From assembly GCF_014837245.1 (NCBI RefSeq), contig NZ_JACYFU010000003.1, positions 310,001 through 374,000 of the forward strand: a stretch of 64,000 nt of DNA, read 5' to 3'. Under the pieces are notes generated by a model. The model made no database searches, had not been told where the DNA came from, and saw only the letters and a program-made list of their open reading frames with translations. Position 1 is the first letter of the stretch, and every line of letters begins with the position of its first letter. Both the position numbers and the translations under genes were made by a program. Positions 16,480 to 26,064 of the stretch are shown here, piece by piece. The DNA comes from Devosia oryzisoli (GTDB lineage Bacteria; Pseudomonadota; Alphaproteobacteria; Rhizobiales; Devosiaceae).

Positions 16480-17886
16480 ATGACCGAGATGCAGACCATG
16501 ACCGAGGCCCCGAAGCGGGTCTTTATCCGCACCTATGGGTGCCAGATGAACGTCTATGACAGCGACCGCATGGCCGATGCGCTGGCGCCGCATGGATACG
16601 AGCCGACGCAGGAGCTGGCCGAGGCCGATCTCGTGCTGCTCAACACCTGCCACATTCGGGAGAAAGCCTCAGAGAAGGTGTTTTCCGAGCTGGGACGCCT
16701 CAAGGAACTGCAGGGGGAAAAGCGCGCAGCGGGGGGCGACCTGATGATCGGCGTCGCCGGGTGCGTGGCGCAGGCCGAAGGTGAGGAGATCGCGCGGCGG
16801 GCGCCGGTCGTCGACATGGTGTTCGGGCCGCAGGCTTATCACCGCCTGCCCGACATGCTGGCCCGCGCGCAAAATCAGCGCCACATGCACCCGAGCTTGC
16901 GCAGGGCTGTCATCGACACCGATTTTCCCGAGGAAGACAAGTTCGCTCACCTCCCCCCTGCCAGAAAAGACGTGACGGTGGCGCGGGGCCTAACCGCCTT
17001 CCTGACGGTGCAGGAGGGGTGCGACAAGTTCTGCTCCTTCTGCGTGGTGCCTTATACGCGCGGCGCCGAAGTGAGCCGCCCCGTGGCGCAGGTGCTCGAT
17101 GAGGCGCGGCGTCTGGTCGATGCGGGGGTGAAGGAAATCACGCTTCTGGGCCAGAACGTCAACGCCTACCACGGCGTCGATGCAGCGGGGCGTGACGTGG
17201 GGCTGGGCGAGTTGGCTTTTCTTCTGGCCGAGATCGCGGGCCTCGAGCGCCTGCGCTACACCACCAGCCATCCGCGGGACATGGACGACGGGCTCATCGC
17301 GGCGCATCGCGACCTGCCGCTCCTGATGCCCTACCTGCACCTCCCGGTGCAGTCGGGTTCAGACCGTATTCTCAAGGCCATGAACCGCAAGCACACAGCA
17401 GCCGAGTATCTGGCGCTGATCGAGCGGATCAAGTCGGCTCGCCCCGACATGGCCCTGTCCGGTGATTTCATCGTCGGCTTTCCGGGGGAAACAGATGCGG
17501 ACTTCGAGGATACGCTGCGCATCATCCGCGATACGGGTTACGCCTCGGCCTATTCCTTCAAATACTCCACCCGCCCCGGAACCCCCGGCGCGACGCTGGA
17601 CGACCAGGTGCCGGAGCCCGTCAAGACGGAACGCCTTGCGCGGCTGCAGGAGTTGGTGAACCAGCAGACAACGGCCTTCCACGCATCCTGCGTTGGCCGC
17701 ACCTTACCGGTGCTGATCGAGCGGGTCGGGCGCATGCCTGGGCAGGTGGGCGGGCGGTCTCCCTATCTCCAAGCCGTCCATCTGGAGGGAGCAGTCGAGC
17801 TAATTGGTGGCATCCACGAGGTAGAGATTATCGGCACCAGCACCAATTCGCTGGTGGGACGATTGAGAAGCGCTGCGGCCGCCTAG
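16480..17886 (+). CDS. miaB: tRNA-2-methylthio-N6-dimethylallyladenosine synthase
   Basis: MiaB is a radical-SAM enzyme that adds the 2-methylthio group to i6A37 of tRNAs reading UNN codons. The 468-residue product has the N-terminal UPF0004 domain with three cluster cysteines ([23 protein letters not shown]), the radical-SAM motif CDKFCSFC at Cys181, 185 and 188, and a C-terminal TRAM domain (GRTLPVLIE onward). ATGs at 16480, 16489 and 16498 are all possible starts. Its stop overlaps the convergent next gene by four bases. Confidence 0.96.
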   Translation: MTEMQTMTEAPKRVFIRTYGCQMNVYDSDRMADALAPHGYEPTQELAEADLVLLNTCHIREKASEKVFSELGRLKELQGEKRAAGGDLMIGVAGCVAQAEGEEIARRAPVVDMVFGPQAYHRLPDMLARAQNQRHMHPSLRRAVIDTDFPEEDKFAHLPPARKDVTVARGLTAFLTVQEGCDKFCSFCVVPYTRGAEVSRPVAQVLDEARRLVDAGVKEITLLGQNVNAYHGVDAAGRDVGLGELAFLLAEIAGLERLRYTTSHPRDMDDGLIAAHRDLPLLMPYLHLPVQSGSDRILKAMNRKHTAAEYLALIERIKSARPDMALSGDFIVGFPGETDADFEDTLRIIRDTGYASAYSFKYSTRPGTPGATLDDQVPEPVKTERLARLQELVNQQTTAFHASCVGRTLPVLIERVGRMPGQVGGRSPYLQAVHLEGAVELIGGIHEVEIIGTSTNSLVGRLRSAAAA

Positions 17887-18389
17887 CGGGTGGGTCGCGT
17901 GAAATGATCCTCGAAATATTCCACCATCTGCTCGAACCGCGGTTTGTCGCGCTCGGGGAAGCTGATCTCGAAGGCCGAAAAACTCTCGCGATCGGGGGAG
18001 AACAGCACCTTTGTGTAAAAGATGGTCTGCTCGCCAGTAAGCTCTGGTTGATAGAAACCTGACAGCACGAACCAGGAGGCGCCACCGGCCCGATAGGTAA
18101 TCGTGCTGATGTTCTCGCCGCTTTCCAGGCGGGCCTCGAGAGCGTCACGCGTCATGCCGCGGGCCGGCCCGCCATAGAGGCTGAGTTTAGCCTCGCCCCC
18201 GATTTCTTCCAGGGACAGTCCTGGACGCGAGGGATTGTTCACGGGAGTGAACACGCCCACCGGCACCTGGGCGGAAAATCCGTAGTCACGGTCCACATAG
18301 GCCTGCCAGTTGTCGTCAATCCCCTGCGCAAGAACCGCACAAGGAACGGCCATGAGGGCCACCAGTGCCGAAGCGAACAGTGTGCGCAT
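17883..18389 (-). CDS. Secreted protein of unknown function
   Basis: The 168-residue product starts with a signal peptide ([23 protein letters not shown], predicted cleavage after LAQ or ALA). The mature part has [19 protein letters not shown] and [21 protein letters not shown]; it looks like a small periplasmic alpha/beta domain, but I do not recognise a named family. The ATG at 18389 has a strong AGGAGG site. It is convergent with miaB (four-base overlap) and divergent from phoH. Confidence 0.75.
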   Translation of the reverse strand: MRTLFASALVALMAVPCAVLAQGIDDNWQAYVDRDYGFSAQVPVGVFTPVNNPSRPGLSLEEIGGEAKLSLYGGPARGMTRDALEARLESGENISTITYRAGGASWFVLSGFYQPELTGEQTIFYTKVLFSPDRESFSAFEISFPERDKPRFEQMVEYFEDHFTRPTR

Positions 18390-18534
18390 ATCGAGGTCCT
18401 CCTGCCGATAACGTCACCCCAATGCTTCGGCGTCCCCTCTGTTCCCATCGTCGCACGGCGACAACACCGGTCAAACCGTCACAAAATATCTACAGACACG
18501 CGACCCAAATCGTCCTAGCGTCGTTACTGTCGAT

Positions 18535-19647
18535 ATGGCGCGTCGCGCCGTCCCTTTCCGGAGCCGAGAAAGTTTGAGCAGGCATTTGCCACCCACCGCA
18601 GACAACGCCCTCGCATCGCAACTCGAACTCGCCTTTGAAGATAATCGCCTGGCCGCCCAGCTATATGGCGATTTTGACCAGAACCTTGCCCTTATCGAAC
18701 AGCGCCTTGCCGTGGCGGCCGCGCCGCGCGGCAACCACGTTTTGCTCAAGGGTGCGGCAAGCGCGGTCGATCAAGCCCGACGGGTGCTGGAGTCGCTCTA
18801 TGCGACGCTGGAAGAGGGCCGCAGCGTCGACATCGGCGATGTCGATGCCGTCATCCGCATGGTGCAGACCGAAGATAGTCAACTGACGCTGCCTACCCTG
18901 GAAAGGAAGGGCCGGGTCCGTATGGCGCAGATTGCCACGCGCAAGTCGACCATTATCGCCCGCACCCCGGCACAGGACGCCTATATGCGGGCCATGGATC
19001 GCGCCGAATTGGTGTTCGGCATCGGCCCGGCGGGTACTGGCAAGACATATCTTGCCGTCGCGCATGCCGCCTCGTTGCTGGAGCGCGGCGACATCAATCG
19101 GATCATTCTCTCCCGGCCGGCGGTAGAGGCCGGCGAGCGCCTGGGTTTTCTGCCCGGCGACCTGAAGGAAAAGGTCGATCCTTATCTGCGACCACTTTAC
19201 GATGCGCTCTACGACATGCTGAAGCCGGAAAACGTCGAGCGGTGCATCGCCTCCGGCATCATCGAGGTTGCTCCCCTCGCCTTCATGCGCGGCCGAACCC
19301 TCTCCAATGCCGTCGTCATCCTCGACGAGGCGCAGAATACCACGTCCATGCAGATGAAGATGTTCCTCACCCGCCTGGGCGAAAACTCCAAAATGATCGT
19401 CACTGGCGATCCGACGCAGGTGGACCTGCCGCGTGGCGAGAAGTCGGGCTTGGTGGAGGCTGTCAACCTGCTTGACGGCGTCGAGGGCGTGCACGTCTCC
19501 CGCTTCAAGGAAGCGGACGTTGTCCGGCACGCGCTGGTGGGCCGCATTGTCCGCGCCTACGAGCAGGAGACCGCCCGTCGGCTGGCGGAAAAGGAAGGCG
19601 ATCGGGAGGGTCTTGCGCGGACATTGGGTACAATGCCGAGGACCTGA
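18535..19647 (+). CDS. phoH: PhoH family ATPase
   Basis: PhoH-like proteins are cytoplasmic ATPases linked to RNA metabolism; in many bacteria the gene adjoins ybeY, as here. The 370-residue product has a KH-like N-terminal part (about 55-110) and the ATPase domain with Walker A GPAGTGKT near 164-171, SRPAVEAGERLGFLPGDLKEK, the Walker B VVILDEAQN and TGDPTQVDLP. The ATG at 18535 has no clear ribosome site; a TTG at 18574 preceded by GAGAAAG is an alternative. ybeY begins 10 bases after the stop. Confidence 0.93.
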   Translation: MARRAVPFRSRESLSRHLPPTADNALASQLELAFEDNRLAAQLYGDFDQNLALIEQRLAVAAAPRGNHVLLKGAASAVDQARRVLESLYATLEEGRSVDIGDVDAVIRMVQTEDSQLTLPTLERKGRVRMAQIATRKSTIIARTPAQDAYMRAMDRAELVFGIGPAGTGKTYLAVAHAASLLERGDINRIILSRPAVEAGERLGFLPGDLKEKVDPYLRPLYDALYDMLKPENVERCIASGIIEVAPLAFMRGRTLSNAVVILDEAQNTTSMQMKMFLTRLGENSKMIVTGDPTQVDLPRGEKSGLVEAVNLLDGVEGVHVSRFKEADVVRHALVGRIVRAYEQETARRLAEKEGDREGLARTLGTMPRT

Positions 19648-19657
19648 GCCGATACCA

Positions 19658-20134
19658 ATGCCGACGCCCCCTCTTGAGATCGCCGTGATCCGCAATGCGG
19701 ACGGCTGGCCCGAACACTTCGACGCTCTTGCCGAACGCGCGATCCTGGCCGCCCTGGCCGGTGCCCAGCCCCGCGTCACCGGTGCGGCGGAAATCTCGGT
19801 GCTCCTGACTGACGATGCCGAACAGCGCGAACTCAATGCCCAGTGGCGCGGCAAGGACGCGCCCACCAACGTTCTGAGCTTTCCTCAGATCAAGCCCTTT
19901 GCTCCGCTTGGGGGCCTTCTAGGGGACATAACGCTGGCGCGCGAGACGCTCGAGCGGGAGGCCGCAGAGCAGGGCAAGAGCCTCGAGGATCATTTCACCC
20001 ATCTCGTGGTGCATGGATTCCTCCACGTTTTGGGGTATGATCACCTCGAAGAGGCAGAAGCTCTTCAAATGGAGAGCCTGGAAACCCAGATATTGGGAGG
20101 GCTAGGGATCGCAGATCCCTATGTGGAGGAGTGA
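19658..20134 (+). CDS. ybeY: Endoribonuclease YbeY (rRNA maturation factor)
   Basis: YbeY is a zinc-dependent endonuclease needed for 16S rRNA 3'-end maturation and ribosome quality control. The 158-residue product has the signature HLVVHGFLHVLGYDH with the three zinc-binding histidines, and upstream KDAPTNVLSFP and LGDITLARET. The ATG at 19658 (MPTPPLEIAVI) fits the family; the open frame extends back into phoH and is not meaningful. It is in the phoH-ybeY-corC operon. Confidence 0.95.
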   Translation: MPTPPLEIAVIRNADGWPEHFDALAERAILAALAGAQPRVTGAAEISVLLTDDAEQRELNAQWRGKDAPTNVLSFPQIKPFAPLGGLLGDITLARETLEREAAEQGKSLEDHFTHLVVHGFLHVLGYDHLEEAEALQMESLETQILGGLGIADPYVEE

Positions 20135-20215
20135 CGTGATAATGCGCAACTCCGAGCCCCAAATGGCATTCTCCGCCTTTTAAAGGACAGATGAGCCGCA
20201 GCGCGGCACGATACG

Positions 20216-21247
20216 ATGACCGATAGCGACATAAGGGGTCCCCGGGTGCCCGATAATCCCGAACCTCCCTCTAGTCCCGCCCCCGCCGCGTCGCGGGGGC
20301 CGAGCCTGTGGAATCGCATCAAGGGCTTGATGGCCCTGCGCACGGTGTCCCTGCGCGACGACCTGCAGGTCGCGCTGGACGAGAAAGGTAGCGCCGAGAC
20401 CGCCGACTTCACCGAGAGCGAACGGGCCATTCTCCAGAATGTGCTCAAGCTCGCCAGCGTATCCATCGACGACGTCATGGTGGAACGCTCCGACATCCAG
20501 GCGGTAGAAGCCGACATCAACCTCGGCACGCTGCTGGCCCGCTTCAAGCAGGTGGGCCACTCCCGTCTCCCCGTCTACGATGACGGGCTCGACAACATCC
20601 TGGGCTTCATCCATGTCAAGGACGCCCTGTCCAGGATCACTGAGCCTGTAGCGGACCCTGAGAAGGACGTTCCGGTCAAATTCGTGTCTGCTGCACTGCG
20701 CCAGAAGATCGGTAAGCTGGGTATCCTGCGCCCGGCGATGTTCGTGCCCACGTTCATGCCGGCGGCCGACCTTCTGCAGTCCATGCGGGCCAGCCGCACC
20801 CATATGGCGATCGTGGTCGACGAATATGGTGGTACCGACGGGCTCGTAACCATCGAAGACCTCCTCGAGGCCGTCGTGGGCGAGATCGAGGACGAGCACG
20901 ACGAAACCGAACAGGCCATGATCCGCCAGATCGGGGACGATCTCTACGTGGCCAATGCGCGGGCCGAACTCGACGAGGTCAAGCGTGTCCTGGGGCCGGA
21001 ATTCGACCCCAAGGAGTTCGCGGACGACGTTGAAACCATCGGCGGCCTCGTCTTCGACCTGGCCGGGCATGTGCCCAAGCGCGGCGAGCGCATCAATGGA
21101 ATCGAGGGCTTCGAGTTCGAGGTCATGGCTGCCGACAGCCGGCGCGTCAAACGCCTGCGCATCCGCCGCAAGCGCGGGAGTGAACCTCTCGAAATCCTGG
21201 CAATAACGGATCAGTCCGGCGACCACACGCAGCAGGCGGCCGTATAG
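20216..21247 (+). CDS. CorC/HlyC family CBS-domain protein
   Basis: The 343-residue product has two CBS domains (about 85-215: [37 protein letters not shown]; then [39 protein letters not shown]) and a C-terminal CorC_HlyC domain (about 245-325). There is no N-terminal DUF21 membrane domain. Such proteins are annotated as hemolysin- or magnesium/cobalt-efflux-related; in this position, after ybeY, it is the usual Rhizobiales ortholog. The N-terminal 40 residues are Pro-rich and disordered. The next gene starts on the last base of its stop, where lnt is normally found. Confidence 0.9.
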   Translation: MTDSDIRGPRVPDNPEPPSSPAPAASRGPSLWNRIKGLMALRTVSLRDDLQVALDEKGSAETADFTESERAILQNVLKLASVSIDDVMVERSDIQAVEADINLGTLLARFKQVGHSRLPVYDDGLDNILGFIHVKDALSRITEPVADPEKDVPVKFVSAALRQKIGKLGILRPAMFVPTFMPAADLLQSMRASRTHMAIVVDEYGGTDGLVTIEDLLEAVVGEIEDEHDETEQAMIRQIGDDLYVANARAELDEVKRVLGPEFDPKEFADDVETIGGLVFDLAGHVPKRGERINGIEGFEFEVMAADSRRVKRLRIRRKRGSEPLEILAITDQSGDHTQQAAV

Positions 21248-22161
21248 TGAGCCAACACAACTTCGTGGCGACGCAATGGCACTCTGTGCTGGCGGCCCTG
21301 CCGCCGGCCTTGCGCATCGCAGACGGTGACACGGTGGTCACCCGCACGCTGGACGCCGCAGGCGTCGACCACGAGGGTGTCGCGCGCGCTTACGGCGGCA
21401 ACCCGATGAACGGCCCCATCCACGTGGCCGGAGCAATGCCGGGTGACAGTCTTGCCGTAGACATTTTGCGGATGACGCCCATTCGCACCCATGGCTGGAC
21501 AAGGGGTGCCCTCGCCGCGCACGTGGTCGAGCCAGAACGCGCGCGGGACCTGCCTCCCCGCAACAAGACCGATTGGATCATCGACAGAGAAGCGCACACC
21601 GTTCGACTCGCCGAAGCGGTCCGTGGGCTTGAACATCTCACTCTGCCTTTTGAGCCGATGATCGGCTGCTTTGGCGTCGCTCCGGCAGGCGGACAGGCCA
21701 TCTCAACCGCCACCAGTGCTCAGAACGGGGGCAACATGGATTACCGGGGCTGCCAGCCCGGCGCGCGCGTCCTGTTTCCTGTCGCCGTGGAGGGTGCGCT
21801 GTTTTTCCTGGGCGATTGTCATGCCATTCAGGGAGATGGCGAGATCGTCGGGACAGGTGTCGAGACGGCAATGGAGGTCGAAGTCCGGCTCAGCGTCATC
21901 AAGGACCAGCGCCAAACCTGGCCGCGGGGTGAAGACGCCAGCGGCATCTTCACAATGGGCAATGCACGTCCGCTCGATCAGGCGCTCCAGCACGCCACCA
22001 CGGAAATGCTGGATTGGCTGACAACCGGCTATGGCTTGTCGGCCATTGCCGCGGGGCACCTTTTGGGGCAGGTCGTACGGTACGAGATCGGCAATGTATT
22101 CGATCCGGCCTATACGGTCGTTTGTCGGCTTGAAAACAGGTGGCTGCCGCCACGCCTATAG
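21247..22161 (+). CDS. Acetamidase/formamidase family protein
   Basis: FmdA/AmdA enzymes hydrolyse short amides to ammonia and the acid. The 304-residue product has IHVAGAMPGDSLAVDIL, PMIGCFGVAPAGG, NGGNMDYRGCQPGARVLFPVAVEGALFFLGDCHAIQGDGEIVGTGVE, which are the family's conserved metal-site and core motifs. The exact substrate cannot be read from the sequence. The GTG start overlaps the corC stop by one base, so the two are probably cotranscribed. It is convergent with nfu. Confidence 0.88.
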   Translation: MSQHNFVATQWHSVLAALPPALRIADGDTVVTRTLDAAGVDHEGVARAYGGNPMNGPIHVAGAMPGDSLAVDILRMTPIRTHGWTRGALAAHVVEPERARDLPPRNKTDWIIDREAHTVRLAEAVRGLEHLTLPFEPMIGCFGVAPAGGQAISTATSAQNGGNMDYRGCQPGARVLFPVAVEGALFFLGDCHAIQGDGEIVGTGVETAMEVEVRLSVIKDQRQTWPRGEDASGIFTMGNARPLDQALQHATTEMLDWLTTGYGLSAIAAGHLLGQVVRYEIGNVFDPAYTVVCRLENRWLPPRL

Positions 22162-22189
22162 AAAAAGGCCGGCTCGTTCCGCCGGCCTT
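22162..22189 (-). terminator. Intrinsic terminator of nfu
   Basis: AAGGCCGGC (22165-22173) and GCCGGCCTT (22181-22189) form a perfect 9-base stem; on the minus strand it runs into TTTTTC. It lies 25 bases after the nfu stop and may also slow transcription from the amidase side. Confidence 0.8.
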
Positions 22190-22213
22190 GAGCTTGCTGT
22201 CGATGGCGTCGAA

Positions 22214-22780
22214 TCAAATCTGCTGTACGGCTTCAACGCCGGGCACGAAGTGACGCAGTAGATTCTCGATGCCGCTCTTGAGCGTTGCCGTCGAGGAGGG
22301 GCAGCCGGAGCACGCACCCTGCATGTGAAGGAACACTGTGCCTTCGCGGAAGCCTTTGAAGGTGATGTCGCCGCCATCCATGGCCACCGCCGGGCGAATA
22401 CGGGTGGCCAGCAGTTCCTTGATCACCTCGACGACTTCCTTGTCCTCTTCCTCGAAGAACTCCTCGCTGGCCTCGGACGCCGCTGGGGTCATCCCGGCGT
22501 CTGCGATGACCGGCTTGCCGGACAGGAAATGATCCATGATGACGCCAAGGATCGCGGGCTTGATATGAGCCCAGTTGGTCTCATCCTTGGTAACGGAAAT
22601 AAAATCGGACCCCAGGAACACGCCAGTCACGCCGGATATTCCGAACAAGCCGGTGGCGAGAGGAGAAATGGCCGCATCGGCGGGCGACCGAAAATCGCGC
22701 GGCTCCCCGCTCAAGACATCCCGTCCAGGCAGGAATTTGAGCGTGGCCGGATTGGGCGTGGCTTCAGTCTGGATGAACAT
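22214..22780 (-). CDS. Fe-S cluster carrier/scaffold protein, Nfu family
   Basis: Nfu proteins receive and deliver 4Fe-4S clusters to apo-enzymes. The 188-residue product has the N-terminal Nfu_N domain (MFIQTEATPNPATLKFLPG) and a C-terminal NifU-like domain with GACSGCPSS, giving cluster-binding Cys157 and Cys160. The ATG at 22780 opens the family's typical MFIQTE start. A perfect Irr-type box (22802-22816) lies 22 bases upstream, which predicts iron control. The upstream minus-strand gene is uspA. Confidence 0.93.
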   Translation of the reverse strand: MFIQTEATPNPATLKFLPGRDVLSGEPRDFRSPADAAISPLATGLFGISGVTGVFLGSDFISVTKDETNWAHIKPAILGVIMDHFLSGKPVIADAGMTPAASEASEEFFEEEDKEVVEVIKELLATRIRPAVAMDGGDITFKGFREGTVFLHMQGACSGCPSSTATLKSGIENLLRHFVPGVEAVQQI

Positions 22781-22801
22781 GGATATGCCTGGCAGTTACG
22801 G

Positions 22802-22816
22802 TTAGAACGCTTCTAA
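22802..22816. promoter_or_regulatory. Iron control element (Irr box) before nfu
   Basis: TTAGAA-CGC-TTCTAA is a perfect 6-3-6 palindrome and matches the Rhizobiales Irr/ICE consensus TTAGAA-N3-TTCTAA. It sits between uspA and nfu, 22 bases upstream of the nfu ATG, where a bound repressor would block transcription. Confidence 0.75.
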
Positions 22817-22852
22817 AATAGACTTTTGCACTCGGGTTGCAAGCCCTTCACC

Positions 22853-23326
22853 TCAGCAGATGGCGATGACTTCTTCTTCACTCATCCGCCCGGGCACCAC
22901 CGTGAGCGGGATTGGCAGGGCATTGGCCCGCGCGGCAAAATGAGTGACAAGGGGGCCGGGCCCCTCCCCCGACTTGGAGGCGGCCAGCACCAGGATCGCG
23001 ATGCCGTGGTCCTTGTCGATCAAGTTTTCGATCTGCTCCGGTGCATTCCCTTCGCGGATGACCGACTCTGTCCGGATGTTGCCGATTTCGCGAATGCGCG
23101 CCAAGCGAGCATCGAGGTTACGCTCCGCCTCCTCGACCGCCTCGGCCCGCAACACGTCTTCAACACCAAGCCCGACAAACTCCGGCTTGGGCACCACGCT
23201 CATCAGGACCACGGTGCCACCGGTGCGCTTGACACGGTAGGCGGCAAAGGTCAGCGCCCGCTCGCACTCCTCGGTTTCGTCGATGACGACCAAGAACTTG
23301 CGCTTGTATTCGGCCTCGGATGTCAT
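22853..23326 (-). CDS. Universal stress protein
   Basis: The 157-residue single-domain UspA protein starts RKFLVVIDETEECERALTFA, the usual nucleotide-fold beta1/Asp motif, and has VLMSVVPKP and a weakly conserved ATP loop (VLAASKSGEGPGPLVTHFA). Its role is unknown beyond stress adaptation. The ATG at 23326 has a GGAGGG site. It lies 14 bases downstream of trpS in the same direction, a conserved Rhizobiales pair. Confidence 0.9.
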   Translation of the reverse strand: MTSEAEYKRKFLVVIDETEECERALTFAAYRVKRTGGTVVLMSVVPKPEFVGLGVEDVLRAEAVEEAERNLDARLARIREIGNIRTESVIREGNAPEQIENLIDKDHGIAILVLAASKSGEGPGPLVTHFAARANALPIPLTVVPGRMSEEEVIAIC

Positions 23327-23340
23327 CTTGCCCTCCCCGC

Positions 23341-24372
23341 TCAGCGGATGAACCCGACGATGCGCCGCACCTCGGTCATGGTGTCTTCCGCAATGACCCG
23401 CGCCCGCTCGGCCCCGTCGCGCAGAACGGCATCAATGGTTTCCAGGTCGTCCAGCAGCCGGCGCATTTCGTCGGCCATCGGCGCGAGCACGGAGACGGCC
23501 AGTTCCGCCAGCGCCGGCTTGAACTTGCCCCAACCCTGCCCGCCGAATTCGGCCAACACGTCGGCCTTGGACTGGTCCGAAAGCGCTGCAAAGATACCAA
23601 CGAGGTTGTCGGCTTCCGGTCGGTCCGACAACCCCTCGACTGCATTGGGCAGTTCGGCTGCGTCCGTGGTGGCCCGCTTGATCTTTTTGGCGATCGCGTC
23701 GGCGTCATCGAGCAGCGAAATCCGCGACTGGTCCGACGGATCGGACTTGCTCATCTTCTTGGTGCCATCGCGCAGCGACATAATGCGGGTGGCTGGCCCG
23801 GCAATCAGCGGCTCGGTGATGGGGAAGAAGTCGGGCTCAAGACCTTCGGCTCCAATGGCGGCGCGGTAGTCGTTGTTGAACTTGGTGGCGATGTCGCGCG
23901 TCAACTCCAGGTGCTGCTTCTGGTCGTCGCCCACCGGCACGTGGGTCGCCTTGTACAGTAGAATATCGGCCGCCATCAGCGAAGGGTAGGCAAACAGACC
24001 GAGGGAGACGTTTTCCGAGTTCTTGCCCGCCTTGTCCTTGAACTGGGTCATGCGGGCCATCCAGCCCATGCGCGCGATGCAGTTGAACACCCAGGCCAGT
24101 TCGGCGTGCTGCACCACCTGCGACTGGTTGAAGATGATCGATTTCTGCGGGTCGATACCGGCTGCGATAAAGGCCGCCGCGACTTCGCGTGTGGCGCGCC
24201 GCAGCTGGTTCGGCTCCTGCCACACCGTGATCGCGTGCATGTCGACAACGCAGTAGATGGTTTCGTGCGACTGTTGCAGCGGCACGAAACGGCGGATCGC
24301 GCCGAGATAATTGCCCAGATGCAGATCGCCCGAAGGCTGGATGCCCGAAAACACGCGGGGGGTGAAGGCCAT
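23341..24372 (-). CDS. trpS: Tryptophanyl-tRNA synthetase
   Basis: TrpRS charges tRNA-Trp. The 343-residue class I enzyme starts [25 protein letters not shown] with the HIGH-type motif (LHLGNYLG), contains [18 protein letters not shown] and the KMSKS motif ([16 protein letters not shown]). The ATG at 24372 fits the family; a TTG six bases upstream is also open. It is downstream of murJ and upstream of uspA, all on the minus strand. Confidence 0.96.
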   Translation of the reverse strand: MAFTPRVFSGIQPSGDLHLGNYLGAIRRFVPLQQSHETIYCVVDMHAITVWQEPNQLRRATREVAAAFIAAGIDPQKSIIFNQSQVVQHAELAWVFNCIARMGWMARMTQFKDKAGKNSENVSLGLFAYPSLMAADILLYKATHVPVGDDQKQHLELTRDIATKFNNDYRAAIGAEGLEPDFFPITEPLIAGPATRIMSLRDGTKKMSKSDPSDQSRISLLDDADAIAKKIKRATTDAAELPNAVEGLSDRPEADNLVGIFAALSDQSKADVLAEFGGQGWGKFKPALAELAVSVLAPMADEMRRLLDDLETIDAVLRDGAERARVIAEDTMTEVRRIVGFIR

Positions 24373-24453
24373 GGTCAACTGTGCCGCACTAGAGAAACAA
24401 CCGTCCCGTTCTATACGCCCCAGCAGCGGAAGAAAACCGGGGAGTGGCGGGCA

Positions 24454-26016
24454 TCAGCCCCGGCGCCGGAGCCGCCGCAACAACTGCCCCAGCCTTTGTG
24501 TTCCCGTCACATGCACAAGCGTGAAGTACGTGACGACGCCGAACGCCATGATGATGAAGAGGACCGCTGCCTTGCGCCACAACGGCGTCGCACTGGCGAG
24601 ATGCCCTGCCCCGGCCTGCGCCAGAAGATACAACGCGCCGCCCATGATGACGCTGATGACGATGATCGCCGCCTGCGCGCGCCACTGGCCCGTGGTGAGC
24701 GAAAAGTGTCGGCGCCACGCCAGCATGCCGCCCAGCAGAACGACGTTCACCCATGCAGACACCGCCGTTGCGATGGCAATACCGACGTGAAGGTAAGCGG
24801 GGAACAGCAGCAGCGAGAGCGCAATGTTTGTGGCCACGCTGACGCCGGCAAATATGGTGGGCGTGACGGTATCTTCGCGGGCAAAAAAGCCCGGCTGCAG
24901 CACGCGGATCAGCACATAAGCCGGGATGCCGGCGGAAAAGGCGATAAGAGCCTGCGAAGTCTGCTGCGTCGCGAGCGGCCCAAACGCCCCGCGCTCGAAG
25001 AGCACCCGCACGATCGGTTCGGCCAAGGCGATAAGCGCCGTTGCGGCAGGCATGGCGAGCAGCATGGACACGAACAGCGCCTGGTCCTGGCTGGCGCGCG
25101 CCTCTGCGTCGCGGTTGCCTTTGAGGTGGCGGCTGAGTTCGGGCAGCAACACAGTGCCGATGGCGATGCCGATGATTCCCAGAGGCAGCTGATAGAGCCG
25201 GTCCGCGTAGGACAATACGGAAATGGCATTGTCGGCGCCTGATGCGATGATGGTGCCAACAAAGATATTGATCTGGGTGATGCCGCCGGCCAGGATCGCC
25301 GGAATGGCCAGGATCCAGAACCGCCGGACCTCTGGATCGAGCCGCGGCAGCCGGAACGCCGGACGGAACCCTGTCCGCTCGATGGCGGCCCAGACCAGGC
25401 AGAGTTGCGCGATGCCACCGGCCATGGTGGCAAGGGCGACCCATACCGTGGCAGATTCCGGCTCCTGCACCCAGAACGTCGCCAGCGGAATCATCACCGC
25501 AATATTGACGATGTTGAGCAGCACCGGCGCAAAGGCGGCGGCAAAGAAGCGCCCCAGCGTATTCAGAATGGCCCCATAGGCGGCCATAAGCGACATGCAA
25601 GCAAGATAGGGAAACATGATCCGTGTCAGCAGCACGGTCAGGTCGAACTTCTGCGGGTCGTCGGTGAAGCCAGGAACGAAAGCCACCATGATCTGCGGCA
25701 TGAACAGCTCGACGACAACCGTGACCACGACCAGCATCGCCACGAGCCAGCTCATGACGCGGGCGGCCAGCAGCTTGGCGCCGTCCTCGCCATCGCGTTC
25801 CAACGCGCCCGAGAACATGGGGACAAACGCCGTATTGAAGGCTCCCTCTGCAAACAGCCGCCGGAAAAGATTGGGAAAGCGAAAAGCGGCAAAGAACGCA
25901 TCGGCTGCCGGCCCGGTCCCGAGGACCGCTGCCATCAGCGCGTCGCGGGCGAACCCGGCCAGGCGGCTGACCAGGGTCCAGGCGCCCACGGAGACGAAAT
26001 TCCGGAACAGGCTCAC
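24454..26016 (-). CDS. murJ: Lipid II flippase MurJ
   Basis: MurJ moves lipid II across the inner membrane for peptidoglycan synthesis. The 520-residue polytopic protein has the family start MSLFRNFVSVGAWTLVSRLAGFARDALMAAVLGTGPAADAFFAAFRFPNLFRRLFAEGAFNTAFVP in order, with the conserved Arg/Asp residues, and about 14 membrane segments (for example MLLAMPAATALIALA). The start is a GTG at 26016. glnD ends 48 bases upstream in the same direction. Confidence 0.95.
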   Translation of the reverse strand: MSLFRNFVSVGAWTLVSRLAGFARDALMAAVLGTGPAADAFFAAFRFPNLFRRLFAEGAFNTAFVPMFSGALERDGEDGAKLLAARVMSWLVAMLVVVTVVVELFMPQIMVAFVPGFTDDPQKFDLTVLLTRIMFPYLACMSLMAAYGAILNTLGRFFAAAFAPVLLNIVNIAVMIPLATFWVQEPESATVWVALATMAGGIAQLCLVWAAIERTGFRPAFRLPRLDPEVRRFWILAIPAILAGGITQINIFVGTIIASGADNAISVLSYADRLYQLPLGIIGIAIGTVLLPELSRHLKGNRDAEARASQDQALFVSMLLAMPAATALIALAEPIVRVLFERGAFGPLATQQTSQALIAFSAGIPAYVLIRVLQPGFFAREDTVTPTIFAGVSVATNIALSLLLFPAYLHVGIAIATAVSAWVNVVLLGGMLAWRRHFSLTTGQWRAQAAIIVISVIMGGALYLLAQAGAGHLASATPLWRKAAVLFIIMAFGVVTYFTLVHVTGTQRLGQLLRRLRRRG

Positions 26017-26064
26017 CGGCGGCGAGCCCCTGCAGCCGCGTGAATGCGGCCGGTGCGGCGGCCG

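Noticed and set aside
24106..25242. 378-codon plus-strand frame across trpS and murJ
   Set aside because: Crosses two real minus-strand genes and is rich in Arg/Gln/His/Gly; no signal or family motif.
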